Source: Rhodobacter sp. (GTDB taxonomy: Bacteria; Pseudomonadota; Alphaproteobacteria; Rhodobacterales; Rhodobacteraceae). Taken from it: a stretch of DNA of 59,618 bases. Of this stretch, positions 1-9,112 are shown piece after piece (the first letter of the stretch is position 1; each line of letters opens with the position of its first letter). The notes below the pieces were generated by a model, which worked only from the letters and a program-made list of their open reading frames with translations, ran no database searches and was not told the origin of the DNA. The stretch is taken from assembly GCA_027490955.1 (NCBI GenBank), contig JAIXXB010000017.1, positions 1 through 59,618 of the forward strand, given 5' to 3'. A program made the translations under genes and the position numbers.

Positions 1-3000
1 CTGCCATCCAGCGTGAAGACATCATCACCCAGACCGCCTGCCGCGCTATCCGCGCCGCCCACCGCAATGTCATCATCGCCTGCGCCGCCATCCAGCGTGT
101 CATTGCCCAACCCGCCTGCCAGCGTGTCAGACCCATCGCCGCCCAGAACAGAATCATTGCCCGCACCGCCCGTGACCGTATCGTTGCCGATCCCGCCATC
201 AACCGTGTCATTCTCTGCGCCGCCATCCAGCGTGTCATTGCCAGACCCGCCGATCAGGCTGTCATTGCCCAACCCGCCCAGAACGCTGTCATTATCTGCG
301 CCGCCATCCAGCGTGTCATTGCCCGCACCGCCATCCAGCGTGTCATTGCCAGACCCGCCCAGAACAACATCGCTGCCCGCATCGCCGCCCAAAACATCAC
401 TGCCAATGCCGCCATCAACCGTGTCATCGCCTTGGCCCGCCGACACCGTATCATCGCCCGCGCCCGCCGCGATCACATCATTGAGACCATCGGCCCCGTC
501 AATCTGATCGCCCTGCGCATCGACAAAGCCCGCGCCCATATTGTCGGCACCCGCCGTGCCATCCACCGTCCCGTCGCCATCGCGCAGAACGCGCTCAATC
601 TCAGAGAAGGTGATCGTGACAGGCTGGCCAGCCGTGTTCGTATAGGTGGCCGTGCCAGACTCAGGGCCCGTAAACACCAGCGTGACAGGACCAAGACCGC
701 GCAGATCCAAAACATCGCCCGCAGACCCATTGGTCGGATCGCTGCCATCCTCGCCGCCTTCGCCGCCCACAATCGTAACGCCCGCAGTGCCCGCAAGCGT
801 GCGGTCTACTCGGAACTCGTCATCCCCGTCCCCGCCAAAGGCAGAATCCCCCGACCCAACCAAAAGATCGTCATCCCCGCCATCGCCGCGCAGCGTGTCA
901 TTGCCCGCACCGCCAACCAGAGTGTCAGACCCATCCCCCGCATTCAGAGTGTCATTGCCAGACCCGCCAACCAGACTGTCATTGCCCAGCTCCGAGGACA
1001 AAACATCATCATCCCCGCCGCCATCCAGCGTGTCATTGCCGCCCGCGCCATTCAGCGTGTCATTGCCATCACCGCCAAAGGCCAAACTTGCATCCGAAGA
1101 CGAGTTGAACCCACCCGCATCGTCAACAATATCATTGCCCGCACCCCCAAAAATCGTGTCAACACCAGGGCCGTCAAAAATCGTGTCGTCCCCATCACCG
1201 CCAGAAATACTGTCAGCCCCAGAACCACCGCTGATCTGATCATTGCCGATCCCACCATCAACCGTGTCATTGCCATCACCAGCCAAAACAGTGTCATTGC
1301 CAGCGCCAGCATCAATGCGGTCATTCAAACCATCCGCACCATCAATAATGTCGCCCTGAGCATCAACAAAACCAACAGGCATGTTGTCATTGCCAGCCGT
1401 GCCGTTGACCGTGCCGTCGGTGGAGATGACCTGTTCAATCTGGCTGAACTGCACCGTGACGGTTTGCCCCGCGCTATTGAGATAGGTGGCGGTGCCGCTT
1501 TCGCCGCGGCCAGTTGCAGGGTTATAGGTGGGATCGCTGGTGTTATAGACGATGCTTGTCAGGGTCAAACCCGACAAATCTAGAACGTCACCAATCCGCC
1601 CATTCGGGTTGTTGACGTTGGTGATGCTTGCCTCTTCGCCGCCCTCACCGCCGACAATGGTGATGGTTTGCGTGCCTGACACTGTCGGATCAATGCGGAA
1701 GACATCATCCCCATCCCCACCAAAGGCATTGTCGCCAGCCCCCAGCAGGAAGGTGTCATCGCCGGGCCCTGTGCCTGCGCCGGGCGTGTTATCTGCTGGG
1801 TTCGGATTTAGCGTGCTGCCGCCGGGCAACAAAAGGTTGACCGTGCCATTCAGATTAACGTCCACGCGCACATCGTCCAGATCGCGCACTGCCGCGTTAT
1901 TGCTATCTTCGAACCCAAGGCGAACATTGTTGCCCGTCAGGCTGTTGATCGCAGCATTCACCCCGTTGGACCAGAATGTCCCCTCGGGCGAGGTGATACC
2001 GATGCGGATCGTATCGTTAATACCAAAGGTCAGGTTGTAAACCGAGCCAACCGAATTGTCATAGCTGTTGGTCAGCGTCTGCACTGTGACAACCCCGCTG
2101 GGCGAGGTCACCTCTACCAGAAGCCGCCCATCAAACGAGCCTGCCGTGCTGACGATGGTGATCGTCGCAGTACCGGGTGTCGAGGTTGATGCGCCGCCCG
2201 CCGTACCCGATGGGCCGTCGCCATAAAGGGTATCGCTGCCTTCGCCGCCGACAAGGGTGTCAGACCCTGCGCCGCCATCGACAGTGTCATTGCCCGTGCC
2301 GCCCGTCAGGCTGTCGCGCCCAGCGGCACCATTGATGCTGTCATTACCTGCGCCGCCGTCAAACGTGTCATTTCCACCCGAGGTTGGTGTGCTGGTCGAG
2401 ATATTGGCGCTGATGCGCAAATCATCGATATAGGCCGTTCCAGGATTGGTGCCCGTGCGCCCCGCATAGCCAAACTGCCAGCCCGATTGGTCGGCGGTCT
2501 GCCACTGAGTGCTGGGGATCTGCGCGGTCAGGTCATTGCTGGGCGACAAAGGCAAACGCACGCTGACAAGACCCGTATCGCTGACAGTCACGGTCATCGA
2601 ACCAGCAGCGCGGGTTTCAAGGTTATTTGCGACAAGGCTGCCGATGACGGTGCCGTTCCAGCGAATTTCAAGCAAATTCGACAAGGGGTCGACGCGAATG
2701 GCCAAGCCTTCGCTGACGCCATTTTCCTCTTCGGCGGTATAGGTGGCCAGATCGCCAAAGCTGACCGAGAAGCCGTCGATATTGTCTGCACCTGTGGGCG
2801 AGGCAAGATCCAGCGTGAAGTTGGTGTTAAAGCTGGTCAGCCGCTCTCCCGAGGCAAGGCCGGGGGAGACGCCCAAAAAGGCGCGGTCATCGGTGGCATT
2901 TTGGCCAACAAAAACAAACTCATTGTCGGCATTACTATCGATGCCGCTGTCGGCCACGCCCGGCGCGCCGTTCAAAAGGCGCTGCGTGGCCCCGCCCAAG

Positions 3001-5513
3001 GGGTTGGGGCTGTCAAAGTTGTTATTATAGGCAAAGGTGCGCACCAATGGTGCCTGATCGGCGATGATGTCATTGCCATCACCACCTTGGACGGAATCAT
3101 CCCCCTCGCCCCCTGTCAGCAGATCGTTGCCAGCGCCACCAAAAATGCTGTCATTGCCAGCATTACCGCCAACGCGGTCATCGCCAGAACCTGCGGTCAG
3201 AACATCTGCGCCCGCGCCGCCAGCCAGCACGTCATTACCGCCGTCAGTATCGATGTTAACGCCGTTGTTGGTGGCATTCGCGGCGACAAAATCTTCGCCC
3301 GCACCTGTGACGATTCGTTCAACCCCAGCGAAGTTGTCGACCAAAACTGACGCGCCAGGGCCAGTTTCTGATACCGAGCCTGTCTCGTTCGCGGAAAAGA
3401 CCACATTCACGCCCAGCGAGACGGCAGTCGTATCCAAAGTATCGCCGCTGGTTTCGGCAGCCTCGCCGCCAAAATAGCTGTCCGCACCATCGTTTTGCGT
3501 GACGATAAAGCGGTCATCGCCATCGCCGCCAAAGACAGTGTCGTTGCCCGCGCCCGCATTGATCGTATCATTGCCCGCGCCCGCATCGATGCGGTCATTC
3601 AGCCCATCTGCGCCGTCAATGATATCGCCCTGCGAATCCACATAGCCGGGGTTCATCACATCCGCACCAAGCGTGCCATCCACTGTGCCATTACCCACAG
3701 GGCCAGCAGGCGGCGCTGGGTTTACAAAGACAAAGGCGGTTGCCGTAGAGGTGCCGCCCAAACCATCCGAGATGGTATAGCGGATTTCGGATGTGCCATT
3801 CACCGAAGTGGACGAAGGCGTATAGACCACCTGATTGCCCACGATGCTGACAGTGCCATCAGCAGGATCGACCAGCGAGACATTGGTGATGGTCAGCGCA
3901 TTGCCATCTGGGTCGCTGTCATTGGCCAGCACATTGATGGTCAGCGCCGTGCCAAATGTTGTCGAGCGGCCCGGATCATCCTGCGCCACGGGGGCGCGGT
4001 TTCCTGGTGTGAAAGGCGAGCCAAGGATATTCTCGATATCGATAAAGTTCAAGCGCTGGCCTGTCGCGTTGCCGTTGACGTCCAAAAACTCGACCACGCC
4101 ATTCGTGCCGTTGCCGTTCTGGTCGGTCGATTGGTTGATGATGCGCCAGTTGCCCGCATTGCGCAGGTCCAACGTGTCGTTGTCTGTGCCCGTCACGCCA
4201 CCATCTATCACCGTCAATGAGGTGCCGTTGTTCGCGTCAAGCTGGTTGCGGTCCATGATAAAGGTGTCGGCATCCTCGCGGCCCGAGGCGTTGTCGCCCG
4301 CACCAATAACGATCGTGTCGCTGCCAAGACCGCCATACATGGTGTCATTGCCTGCGCCGCCATCAAGGAAATCTGGGCCAGCGGCATCCATGTTCAGAAC
4401 GTCATTGCCCGCGCCGCCATAGACGGTGTCATTGCCAAGGCTGTCCAGAATCCTGTCGTTGCCAGCACCGCCATAAATCAGGTTGTTGCCGTTCGAGGCG
4501 ACGCCCGGTGCATCATCGATGTTGTCATCGCCATCGCCGCCGTAAACGGTATCATTGCCTGCGCCATACAGAATCGTGTCATTACCAGCGCCCGCATCGA
4601 TGCGGTCGTTGTTGCCATCGGCACCATCAATCTGGTCGCCCTGCGCATCGGTAAAGCCAATGCCCATGTTATCGGCGCCTGCCGTGCCATTGACTGTGCC
4701 ATCAGGGGCAGCCTCGTTCACATCGGTGACGTTGACCAAAAGGCTGCGATCTTGGAATCCGCCACGACCATCCGAAACGCGGACAGTCACATCATAAATC
4801 TGGTCATTGCCCACAGCGCTGCGCGCGCCTTCAAAATCGGGCGGGGTGAGAAAGGACAAAACCCCTGTCGACGCATCAATCGTAAAGCGCGCTGCATCTG
4901 CGCCGCCCACGATCGAAAAGGTCAGCGGGTCATTGTTGGGATCAGAGGCATTGGCATCCACCACAAAGGTGGTGTTTTCAGCCATGTTGATGGTTTGACC
5001 ATTGGTTAGGTTGGTAAAGGTTGGCGATTGGTTGCCGCCCACAGCTGTCGTGCCGCTCAGGCTGCTGCCCACAAACAGCTGGATGACATCATTGACTGGG
5101 TTCGCAAAGGTAATGCTGCGCACCGCCGTATTGTTCAGCGAGGCCGTCCAGCTGGTGACGAAAACATCGCCATTTTCCATCTGCGCAACCACGATCTGCC
5201 CGCTAAATGTGCTGCCATCGCCGCGCGTGACAGTCACATTATGAATCGTCGTGCCATCCAAAAGGGTCGTGACAGGGCCATTGCCGCGGTCATAGGTGAT
5301 AGGCTGCTGCGGGCTGCCAAAGGTTGCACCCGGCTGTTCGTTCTGATCATAAAGGTTGCCCAGGCCATTCAAGTTGGCGTCCACAGTCACTGTCGCCAGC
5401 GCATTCAATGTCTGCCCGTTCAGCGCCGAGGCGTTTTCTGACCACGGGGCTCCGCTCTCGATCGGGTCAAGATCTTGGAACGTCCCCATATAGAGCAAAT
5501 TGTAAGTGGCCAT
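1..5513 (-). CDS. Giant RTX (haemolysin-type calcium-binding) protein, 3' end missing
   Basis: Reading the minus strand from ATG at 5513 gives an open frame of at least 1837 codons with no stop before the left edge. It starts MATYNLLYMGTFQDLDPIES. Residues about 1-155 are a non-repetitive N-terminal module without a cleavable signal peptide. A cadherin-like domain follows at about 165-260 and a Big_9-like domain (LANDSDPDGNALTI) at about 503-597. Long blocks of GGxGNDxLxGG nonapeptides then alternate with a jelly-roll-like region at about 820-1040. Such proteins are exported by type I secretion, bind Ca2+ and act as surface or exoenzyme proteins; the C-terminal secretion signal would lie outside the window. 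No catalytic domain is recognisable in the visible part. The start has only a weak GAGGAG-like Shine-Dalgarno sequence. The RTX assignment is very safe; the function is unknown. Confidence 0.95.
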   Translation of the reverse strand, partial: MATYNLLYMGTFQDLDPIESGAPWSENASALNGQTLNALATVTVDANLNGLGNLYDQNEQPGATFGSPQQPITYDRGNGPVTTLLDGTTIHNVTVTRGDGSTFSGQIVVAQMENGDVFVTSWTASLNNTAVRSITFANPVNDVIQLFVGSSLSGTTAVGGNQSPTFTNLTNGQTINMAENTTFVVDANASDPNNDPLTFSIVGGADAARFTIDASTGVLSFLTPPDFEGARSAVGNDQIYDVTVRVSDGRGGFQDRSLLVNVTDVNEAAPDGTVNGTAGADNMGIGFTDAQGDQIDGADGNNDRIDAGAGNDTILYGAGNDTVYGGDGDDNIDDAPGVASNGNNLIYGGAGNDRILDSLGNDTVYGGAGNDVLNMDAAGPDFLDGGAGNDTMYGGLGSDTIVIGAGDNASGREDADTFIMDRNQLDANNGTSLTVIDGGVTGTDNDTLDLRNAGNWRIINQSTDQNGNGTNGVVEFLDVNGNATGQRLNFIDIENILGSPFTPGNRAPVAQDDPGRSTTFGTALTINVLANDSDPDGNALTITNVSLVDPADGTVSIVGNQVVYTPSSTSVNGTSEIRYTISDGLGGTSTATAFVFVNPAPPAGPVGNGTVDGTLGADVMNPGYVDSQGDIIDGADGLNDRIDAGAGNDTINAGAGNDTVFGGDGDDRFIVTQNDGADSYFGGEAAETSGDTLDTTAVSLGVNVVFSANETGSVSETGPGASVLVDNFAGVERIVTGAGEDFVAANATNNGVNIDTDGGNDVLAGGAGADVLTAGSGDDRVGGNAGNDSIFGGAGNDLLTGGEGDDSVQGGDGNDIIADQAPLVRTFAYNNNFDSPNPLGGATQRLLNGAPGVADSGIDSNADNEFVFVGQNATDDRAFLGVSPGLASGERLTSFNTNFTLDLASPTGADNIDGFSVSFGDLATYTAEEENGVSEGLAIRVDPLSNLLEIRWNGTVIGSLVANNLETRAAGSMTVTVSDTGLVSVRLPLSPSNDLTAQIPSTQWQTADQSGWQFGYAGRTGTNPGTAYIDDLRISANISTSTPTSGGNDTFDGGAGNDSINGAAGRDSLTGGTGNDTVDGGAGSDTLVGGEGSDTLYGDGPSGTAGGASTSTPGTATITIVSTAGSFDGRLLVEVTSPSGVVTVQTLTNSYDNSVGSVYNLTFGINDTIRIGITSPEGTFWSNGVNAAINSLTGNNVRLGFEDSNNAAVRDLDDVRVDVNLNGTVNLLLPGGSTLNPNPADNTPGAGTGPGDDTFLLGAGDNAFGGDGDDVFRIDPTVSGTQTITIVGGEGGEEASITNVNNPNGRIGDVLDLSGLTLTSIVYNTSDPTYNPATGRGESGTATYLNSAGQTVTVQFSQIEQVISTDGTVNGTAGNDNMPVGFVDAQGDIIDGADGLNDRIDAGAGNDTVLAGDGNDTVDGGIGNDQISGGSGADSISGGDGDDTIFDGPGVDTIFGGAGNDIVDDAGGFNSSSDASLAFGGDGNDTLNGAGGNDTLDGGGDDDVLSSELGNDSLVGGSGNDTLNAGDGSDTLVGGAGNDTLRGDGGDDDLLVGSGDSAFGGDGDDEFRVDRTLAGTAGVTIVGGEGGEDGSDPTNGSAGDVLDLRGLGPVTLVFTGPESGTATYTNTAGQPVTITFSEIERVLRDGDGTVDGTAGADNMGAGFVDAQGDQIDGADGLNDVIAAGAGDDTVSAGQGDDTVDGGIGSDVLGGDAGSDVVLGGSGNDTLDGGAGNDTLDGGADNDSVLGGLGNDSLIGGSGNDTLDGGAENDTVDGGIGNDTVTGGAGNDSVLGGDGSDTLAGGLGNDTLDGGAGDDDIAVGGADSAAGGLGDDVFTLDG
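433..876 (-). repeat. RTX segmental repeat unit, copy 1
   Basis: Two consecutive modules of the RTX protein: a block with FGGDGDDEFRVD, VGGEGGEDG, DVLDLRGL and SGTATYTNTAGQ (about 578-876), followed by DGTVDGTAGADNMGAGFVD and DGADGLNDVIAAGAGDDT (about 433-577). The same pair recurs at about 1285-1764. Boundaries are approximate. Confidence 0.75.
1285..1764 (-). repeat. RTX segmental repeat unit, copy 2
   Basis: The same module pair as at 433-876: FGGDGDDVFRID, VGGEGGEEA, DVLDLSGL and SGTATYLNSAGQ, then DGTVNGTAGNDNMPVGFVD and DGADGLNDRIDAGAGNDT. The second module alone also occurs at about 3546-3694 and 4557-4703. This suggests growth of the protein by internal duplication. Confidence 0.75.
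3546..3694 (-). repeat. RTX short module, isolated copy
   Basis: Encodes GTVDGTLGADVMNPGYVDSQ followed by DIIDGADGLNDRIDAGAGND. It matches the short module at about 433-577, 1285-1424 and 4557-4703. Each copy precedes a fresh block of GGxGxD repeats, so it looks like a linker or initiator module. Confidence 0.7.
4557..4703 (-). repeat. RTX short module, N-terminal-most copy
   Basis: Encodes DGTVNGTAGADNMGIGFTDA then DQIDGADGNNDRIDAGAGND. It is the first of four copies and directly follows the cadherin-like domain. Confidence 0.7.
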
Positions 5514-6165
5514 TTCAGAACTCCTCGACGGTGTGGCGCGTAACTGCCGCCACGTGTGAACATACAATTGGGCACAACGGCTTGATCAAAGCGGCTTGTG
5601 TCACTGGGGCTGCAATGTGCTGGAATGCTGGGCGATAGGGGGAACGCCCCCCCATTTGTGCCAAAACGCGCGGGGCGGGATTAACGGGCGCAGCCGAACG
5701 GCTGGCAGATCTGGCCAAAGCGCCTGTTTGACGGCACAGCCCAAACCCATGCCCTTGCAGGACATGGCCGAGGGCCTTTTTCGTGGCAAGATGGCCTTGG
5801 CGAGTATAGGTCATTCCAATTCACTACAAATTCGCGACAAATGCGCGGAATCAATCGATCTTCGCCGTCCACCTGCGTTCAAGCGCGCCACTCGCTTTGC
5901 TTCGTTGCAGCAGTTTGGTGCTGAGTGAGAGCAAAAGACTAAGCGGCCATGCCTTCAGACAGGCTTTCGGCAAATTTGAGATTTGTCCTATATACTATAG
6001 TATGTAAAATACGGATGATCCGAAAAACGAAACAACGCTATGGCGGCGAAAAGATTCGTGTGGACAAATCAGTGCACAGGAAAAGCCTTCTTTGCGCTGA
6101 TGCGGTTTTTTCTAAACTTTTCCGTATAGTTATGGAAAATTCTTAGCACGCCTGACGCTGCAATA

Positions 6166-6182
6166 GTTTCCAAAACGGAAAC
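6166..6182. promoter_or_regulatory. Palindrome GTTTCC-N5-GGAAAC
   Basis: A perfect 6-bp inverted repeat with spacer AAAAC in the RTX/IclR intergenic region. TTCC/GGAA palindromes are typical of IclR-family operators, and an IclR-type gene ends just downstream. A site for that regulator is an inference only. Confidence 0.35.
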
Positions 6183-6297
6183 ACCTTTTTTCAAACTCTG
6201 CCCCATACCAGAACTGCCGCTTTCTTGTGAAAGTGGTCAATCCACGTTTGGATTGAGGCAGAAATTTGATTTTAACCACAATAAAACAGGTTAATTC

Positions 6298-6317
6298 CGA
6301 ATTACAGTTATAATTCG
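6298..6317. promoter_or_regulatory. Palindrome CGAATTA-N6-TAATTCG
   Basis: A perfect 7-bp inverted repeat with a 6-nt spacer in the most AT-rich part of the gap. It could be an operator for the RTX gene; no partner protein is evident. Confidence 0.35.
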
Positions 6318-6459
6318 TTTTTTAGATATATTCCGTATTTCGAAACAACATATCTTTTTTTAAAAGTGGCGAATCTCTATCAAGACCGCTGCGGGCAGAT
6401 GCACGGCGCAGGTGTTCGGGTAAAACTGGGAAATGGAAATCAGGCAGAGGCGGGCTGGC

Positions 6460-7260
6460 CTATCTTTGCAGGCTGTTCATGGGGGTTCCGTTGCCGAACA
6501 GATCCATCTTACCTTCGACACGCTTCAACAGGGCGTTGAACGCGTCGATTAACCGTGCCCGCTTGGCCGACGCGGTTCGTTGCGCGATACGGATGGCTGC
6601 GGCCGTGCCCATTTGCCCCCGCACAGCAACAATCAAGCTGCGACCATCTGCACCCCAGACTTGGCCCGGAAACTGCTGGATGCGCCGGCGCGACGATATG
6701 ATAGCCACATGAGACGCCAGATCGGGGTCATCAGATGTTTTGACATGCGCTGCATGCCGTTCGAACTGCGGCGGCGTCATTGCGGCATACATGGCCAGCA
6801 TCAGTTTATCGTCAGGCACCTCGATACCCGGTGCCGATACGGTCAGGCGGCGGGTGGTATCATGCAGTTGCAAAATCCCCTTACGATTGGGGCAGAACAA
6901 ATCGATATGCACCGAAACGCTGGCCGACACCTCGTTCATATCATCCGAGATTGCGCTGAATTCAGAATCCGCAAAAGCCGCTGTGGAAAACAGCAGATCA
7001 AGACGATGGTCAAGCTGGATGCGCGTGCCGCCGTGGCGGATGCAAACCCAATGCGCCTCTCGCAAAGTGGCAACCAATCGCCACGTCGCAGCCTTAGAAA
7101 TTCCCAGAGCCAAGGCGAGTTCTTTATAGGTCATCGCGCCATTGCGGCACAAAATCTCTACCGCCTGCAGCAATCGCCCAGAGGGTGTGCTTTCGATATC
7201 AGACTGGATATCTTCGTCAAAAAGGACAGTCTGTGCGTAATCGATAAGTTTCACCGGCAT
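6460..7260 (-). CDS. IclR-type winged-helix transcriptional regulator
   Basis: About 266 aa from the ATG at 7260 (MPVKLIDYAQTVLF). The frame stays open 55 codons further upstream, but that part would overlap the divergent LytTR gene and looks non-coding. A helix-turn-helix lies near residues 40-80 (MTYKELALALGISKAATWRL, then a recognition region and a wing), preceded by a SGRLLQAVEIL helix as in IclR proteins. The C-terminal half is a probable effector domain but diverges from classical IclR. It is divergent from the LytTR pair with about 100 bp between starts, so it may control them, or the RTX gene downstream. The effector is unknown. Confidence 0.65.
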   Translation of the reverse strand: MPVKLIDYAQTVLFDEDIQSDIESTPSGRLLQAVEILCRNGAMTYKELALALGISKAATWRLVATLREAHWVCIRHGGTRIQLDHRLDLLFSTAAFADSEFSAISDDMNEVSASVSVHIDLFCPNRKGILQLHDTTRRLTVSAPGIEVPDDKLMLAMYAAMTPPQFERHAAHVKTSDDPDLASHVAIISSRRRIQQFPGQVWGADGRSLIVAVRGQMGTAAAIRIAQRTASAKRARLIDAFNALLKRVEGKMDLFGNGTPMNSLQR

Positions 7261-7361
7261 GACACAATCCCGCAAACGCAAACGGCTGGCCAAAACATCA
7301 CGCGCCAACCCCCGCCACTTCAGCGAGCTTTCAACCCTAATTTCGCCACGGATAATCCCTG

Positions 7362-8204
7362 ATGATATCGCGCGTTGCCAAGATTGAGACGACCGAATTG
7401 CTGCTTTACTACATGAACAGGTCATCGCTCAGCATAAATGCGCATGAACTGGTCACAGCCCTGCGCACGCCTTTCGTGATGGGATTCGTCTTTGCCATAT
7501 CGGTTTTGCTGGCTTTGCCCGAAACATCGCTGTCGAAAGAGGTGCCCGTTTTGGCGCGCCTGCTCTTAAGCCTGTTCTCAACGGCCCTATTCCTTGGATT
7601 GGCCACGGCGGCAGTTCGCATCGCGGCGCTGTTTGCTGCCGAAGGCGACTGGGACAGACTGCATTTATGCGTGATTTCAACGCCCTCGGCCATTGTGGTT
7701 GCGATACTGACACAAACTGCACAATTGCTGCTGCTGGGCATCCCGATCGAGCGTGATGTGCTGCTGACACAGATCGTGATCACGCTTGTGTTTTGGGAGT
7801 TGGTCTTTTTCATTCTGATCTATTTCTACACCCCCGCCCTAATTCAGCAAAGGCGCAACAGCCCGCCTGCCCCAGTGGCCGCCAGCCCGTCACTTTCGAT
7901 TGGGGGCAAGCCGATCGCGCCCAGTTCGCTGCTGCGCATCCAAACCAATGGGCGGCAGTTGCAGTTGCATTTTGCAGACCAGATCGGCGCGGCGACCGCC
8001 AACCTGCGCGATGTGCTGCCCATTTTGCAGCCCTACGGCATGCTTGTGCATCGCCGCCACTGGGTTTCTTTTGCGCAACTTGGCCCAATCCATCGGCAAG
8101 GCCGCACGCTGATCATGACCACGCGCGCAGGCGCGCAGGTTCCCATCTCGCGCGACAGGCGCAAAGACATCGAAGCCATGTTGCAAGGCCCAAGCGCGCC
8201 ATGA
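7362..8204 (+). CDS. Membrane-anchored LytTR-domain protein (first of pair)
   Basis: About 280 aa. Four hydrophobic segments lie at roughly residues 35-55, 62-92, 103-128 and 132-158. They are followed by a cytoplasmic LytTR DNA-binding domain at about 175-275, with the typical RIQTNGRQLQLHF strand, a LLVHRRHWVS-like region and a final PISRDRRKDIEA segment. There is no receiver domain, so it would sense a signal through the membrane part rather than by phosphorylation. No good Shine-Dalgarno sequence is seen for 7362; the internal ATG at 7413 (MNRSSLSINAHEL) is an alternative. Its stop overlaps the start of the next gene (ATGA), implying coupled translation. Target genes are not known. Confidence 0.75.
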   Translation: MISRVAKIETTELLLYYMNRSSLSINAHELVTALRTPFVMGFVFAISVLLALPETSLSKEVPVLARLLLSLFSTALFLGLATAAVRIAALFAAEGDWDRLHLCVISTPSAIVVAILTQTAQLLLLGIPIERDVLLTQIVITLVFWELVFFILIYFYTPALIQQRRNSPPAPVAASPSLSIGGKPIAPSSLLRIQTNGRQLQLHFADQIGAATANLRDVLPILQPYGMLVHRRHWVSFAQLGPIHRQGRTLIMTTRAGAQVPISRDRRKDIEAMLQGPSAP

Positions 8205-9016
8205 TGCAGTTCAAACATGTTCTAGGCCCCTCTATCCCCATAAACGAGGCGCGGGTCTGGCGGTTGGCGAAAACCCCGTTCTTTTATGCCTATGCCATGG
8301 CCTTTGCAGGGCTTGCATCCCTCTTCCATCCCTACGCGCCATTGCACGCAGCGCCCGTGGCGATTCAAACGCTGTTTTGGGTGGTTGGCTTTGCAGGGTT
8401 CATGTTGTTTTACACTGTGATTCACCTTGTGGTGTTGCGGTTGTCTTTACGCTTTGGGGTGCGGACAATTTCAGAAACACTCATCATGGTGGCAACCCTG
8501 ACCATGGTTGCGGTGGTGAATATGTCGGGCCTGACCCTGATTGGGGTGCAGATGGCGGGTGTCTGGCAGGTGGTATCTTTTTTCGTGTTTTGTGTTTTGT
8601 TGTTTGAAATCGGGGCCTATGGCTATCTCAAACTGGGCGACCGCGCGCTGTTTCCCGAAATCTACTATCCAACAGACGCCCAGCCACCCGCAGGGCGCAG
8701 CTATGAAATCTTTTTGCGCGGCACCTCTTTGCCCGTGGCCAAAGTTGAAATCATTCGCGCTTTGGACAAGGGGATAGAGGTGACGGGAATGAACCAGACC
8801 TTCACAGTAAAGCGGTCGCTGAAAACAACGCTGTCGGAATTGCCTGTGACGCTTGGGATACAGATTCATCGCACGATATGGGTGTCGCACCAATTGGCGC
8901 GCCAATATATCACTGAAAATGGGACGTTGTTTGTGACCACATCGGATGGCAAGCGCTTTCCCGTGGCCAGATCACGTCAGGCGGAATTCTTATCATGGCT
9001 GCAAATGATGGCCTAA
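8201..9016 (+). CDS. Membrane-anchored LytTR-domain protein (second of pair)
   Basis: About 271 aa from ATG 8201, which overlaps the TGA of the preceding gene. The open frame runs further upstream, but that part is a shadow of the first LytTR gene. Four hydrophobic segments lie at about residues 25-45, 55-78, 92-112 and 118-138. A LytTR-like domain follows at about 165-265 (YEIFLRGTSLPVAKVEIIRA, then FTVKRSLKTTLSEL, then VSHQLARQYI and a final FPVARSRQAEFL). It has the same architecture as its upstream neighbour but is only weakly similar in sequence. The two may form a heteromeric membrane regulator. Confidence 0.72.
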   Translation: MMQFKHVLGPSIPINEARVWRLAKTPFFYAYAMAFAGLASLFHPYAPLHAAPVAIQTLFWVVGFAGFMLFYTVIHLVVLRLSLRFGVRTISETLIMVATLTMVAVVNMSGLTLIGVQMAGVWQVVSFFVFCVLLFEIGAYGYLKLGDRALFPEIYYPTDAQPPAGRSYEIFLRGTSLPVAKVEIIRALDKGIEVTGMNQTFTVKRSLKTTLSELPVTLGIQIHRTIWVSHQLARQYITENGTLFVTTSDGKRFPVARSRQAEFLSWLQMMA

Positions 9017-9052
9017 GCGATCTGAGCAAGGGCACGGCGCAACTGCGCCCCA

Positions 9053-9086
9053 GACAAAAAACAACCCGGAGCCAAAGGCTCCGGGC
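9053..9086 (-). terminator. Rho-independent terminator of the SnoaL-like gene
   Basis: A perfect 9-bp stem CCCGGAGCC-AAA-GGCTCCGGG (9065-9085). On the minus strand it is followed by TTGTTTTTTG. It lies between the convergent ends of the LytTR gene (9016) and the minus-strand gene ending at 9113. Confidence 0.85.
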
Positions 9087-9112
9087 CGCTTATACATCTT
9101 TGCCCTTTCTGA

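Larger units (their letters stand above)
5514..6459. promoter_or_regulatory. Long AT-rich intergenic region upstream of the RTX gene
   Basis: About 946 bp lie between the RTX start and the end of the IclR-type gene. From about 5980 to 6380 the base composition is clearly more AT-rich than the flanking genes. The region holds two inverted repeats, GTTTCC-5-GGAAAC (6166-6182) and CGAATTA-6-TAATTCG (6298-6317), and several TTCC/GGAA motifs. Short open frames here (for example 5596-5928 and 5949-6146, plus) have no recognisable protein features. It is probably the control region of the RTX gene, with a long leader; no promoter can be fixed confidently. Confidence 0.5.

Noticed and set aside
13-1239. 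Plus-strand proline/serine- and arginine-rich open frames over the RTX gene
   Set aside because: They are complements of the GGxGxD repeats (SLPAPPSSV is the shadow of the nonapeptide). The real frame is on the minus strand and runs off the left edge.
1-5400. CRISPR array suspected from regular short repeats
   Set aside because: The repeats are coding 27-bp units of RTX nonapeptides, not conserved repeats with unique spacers.
5630-5655. G/C-run hairpin GGGGG-AACG-CCCCC as terminator
   Set aside because: Lies upstream of the RTX start with no gene ending there and no T-run; probably fortuitous.
5596-6146. Two plus-strand open frames (110 and 65 codons) in the RTX upstream gap
   Set aside because: No Shine-Dalgarno sequence, no domain, odd composition; more likely non-coding.
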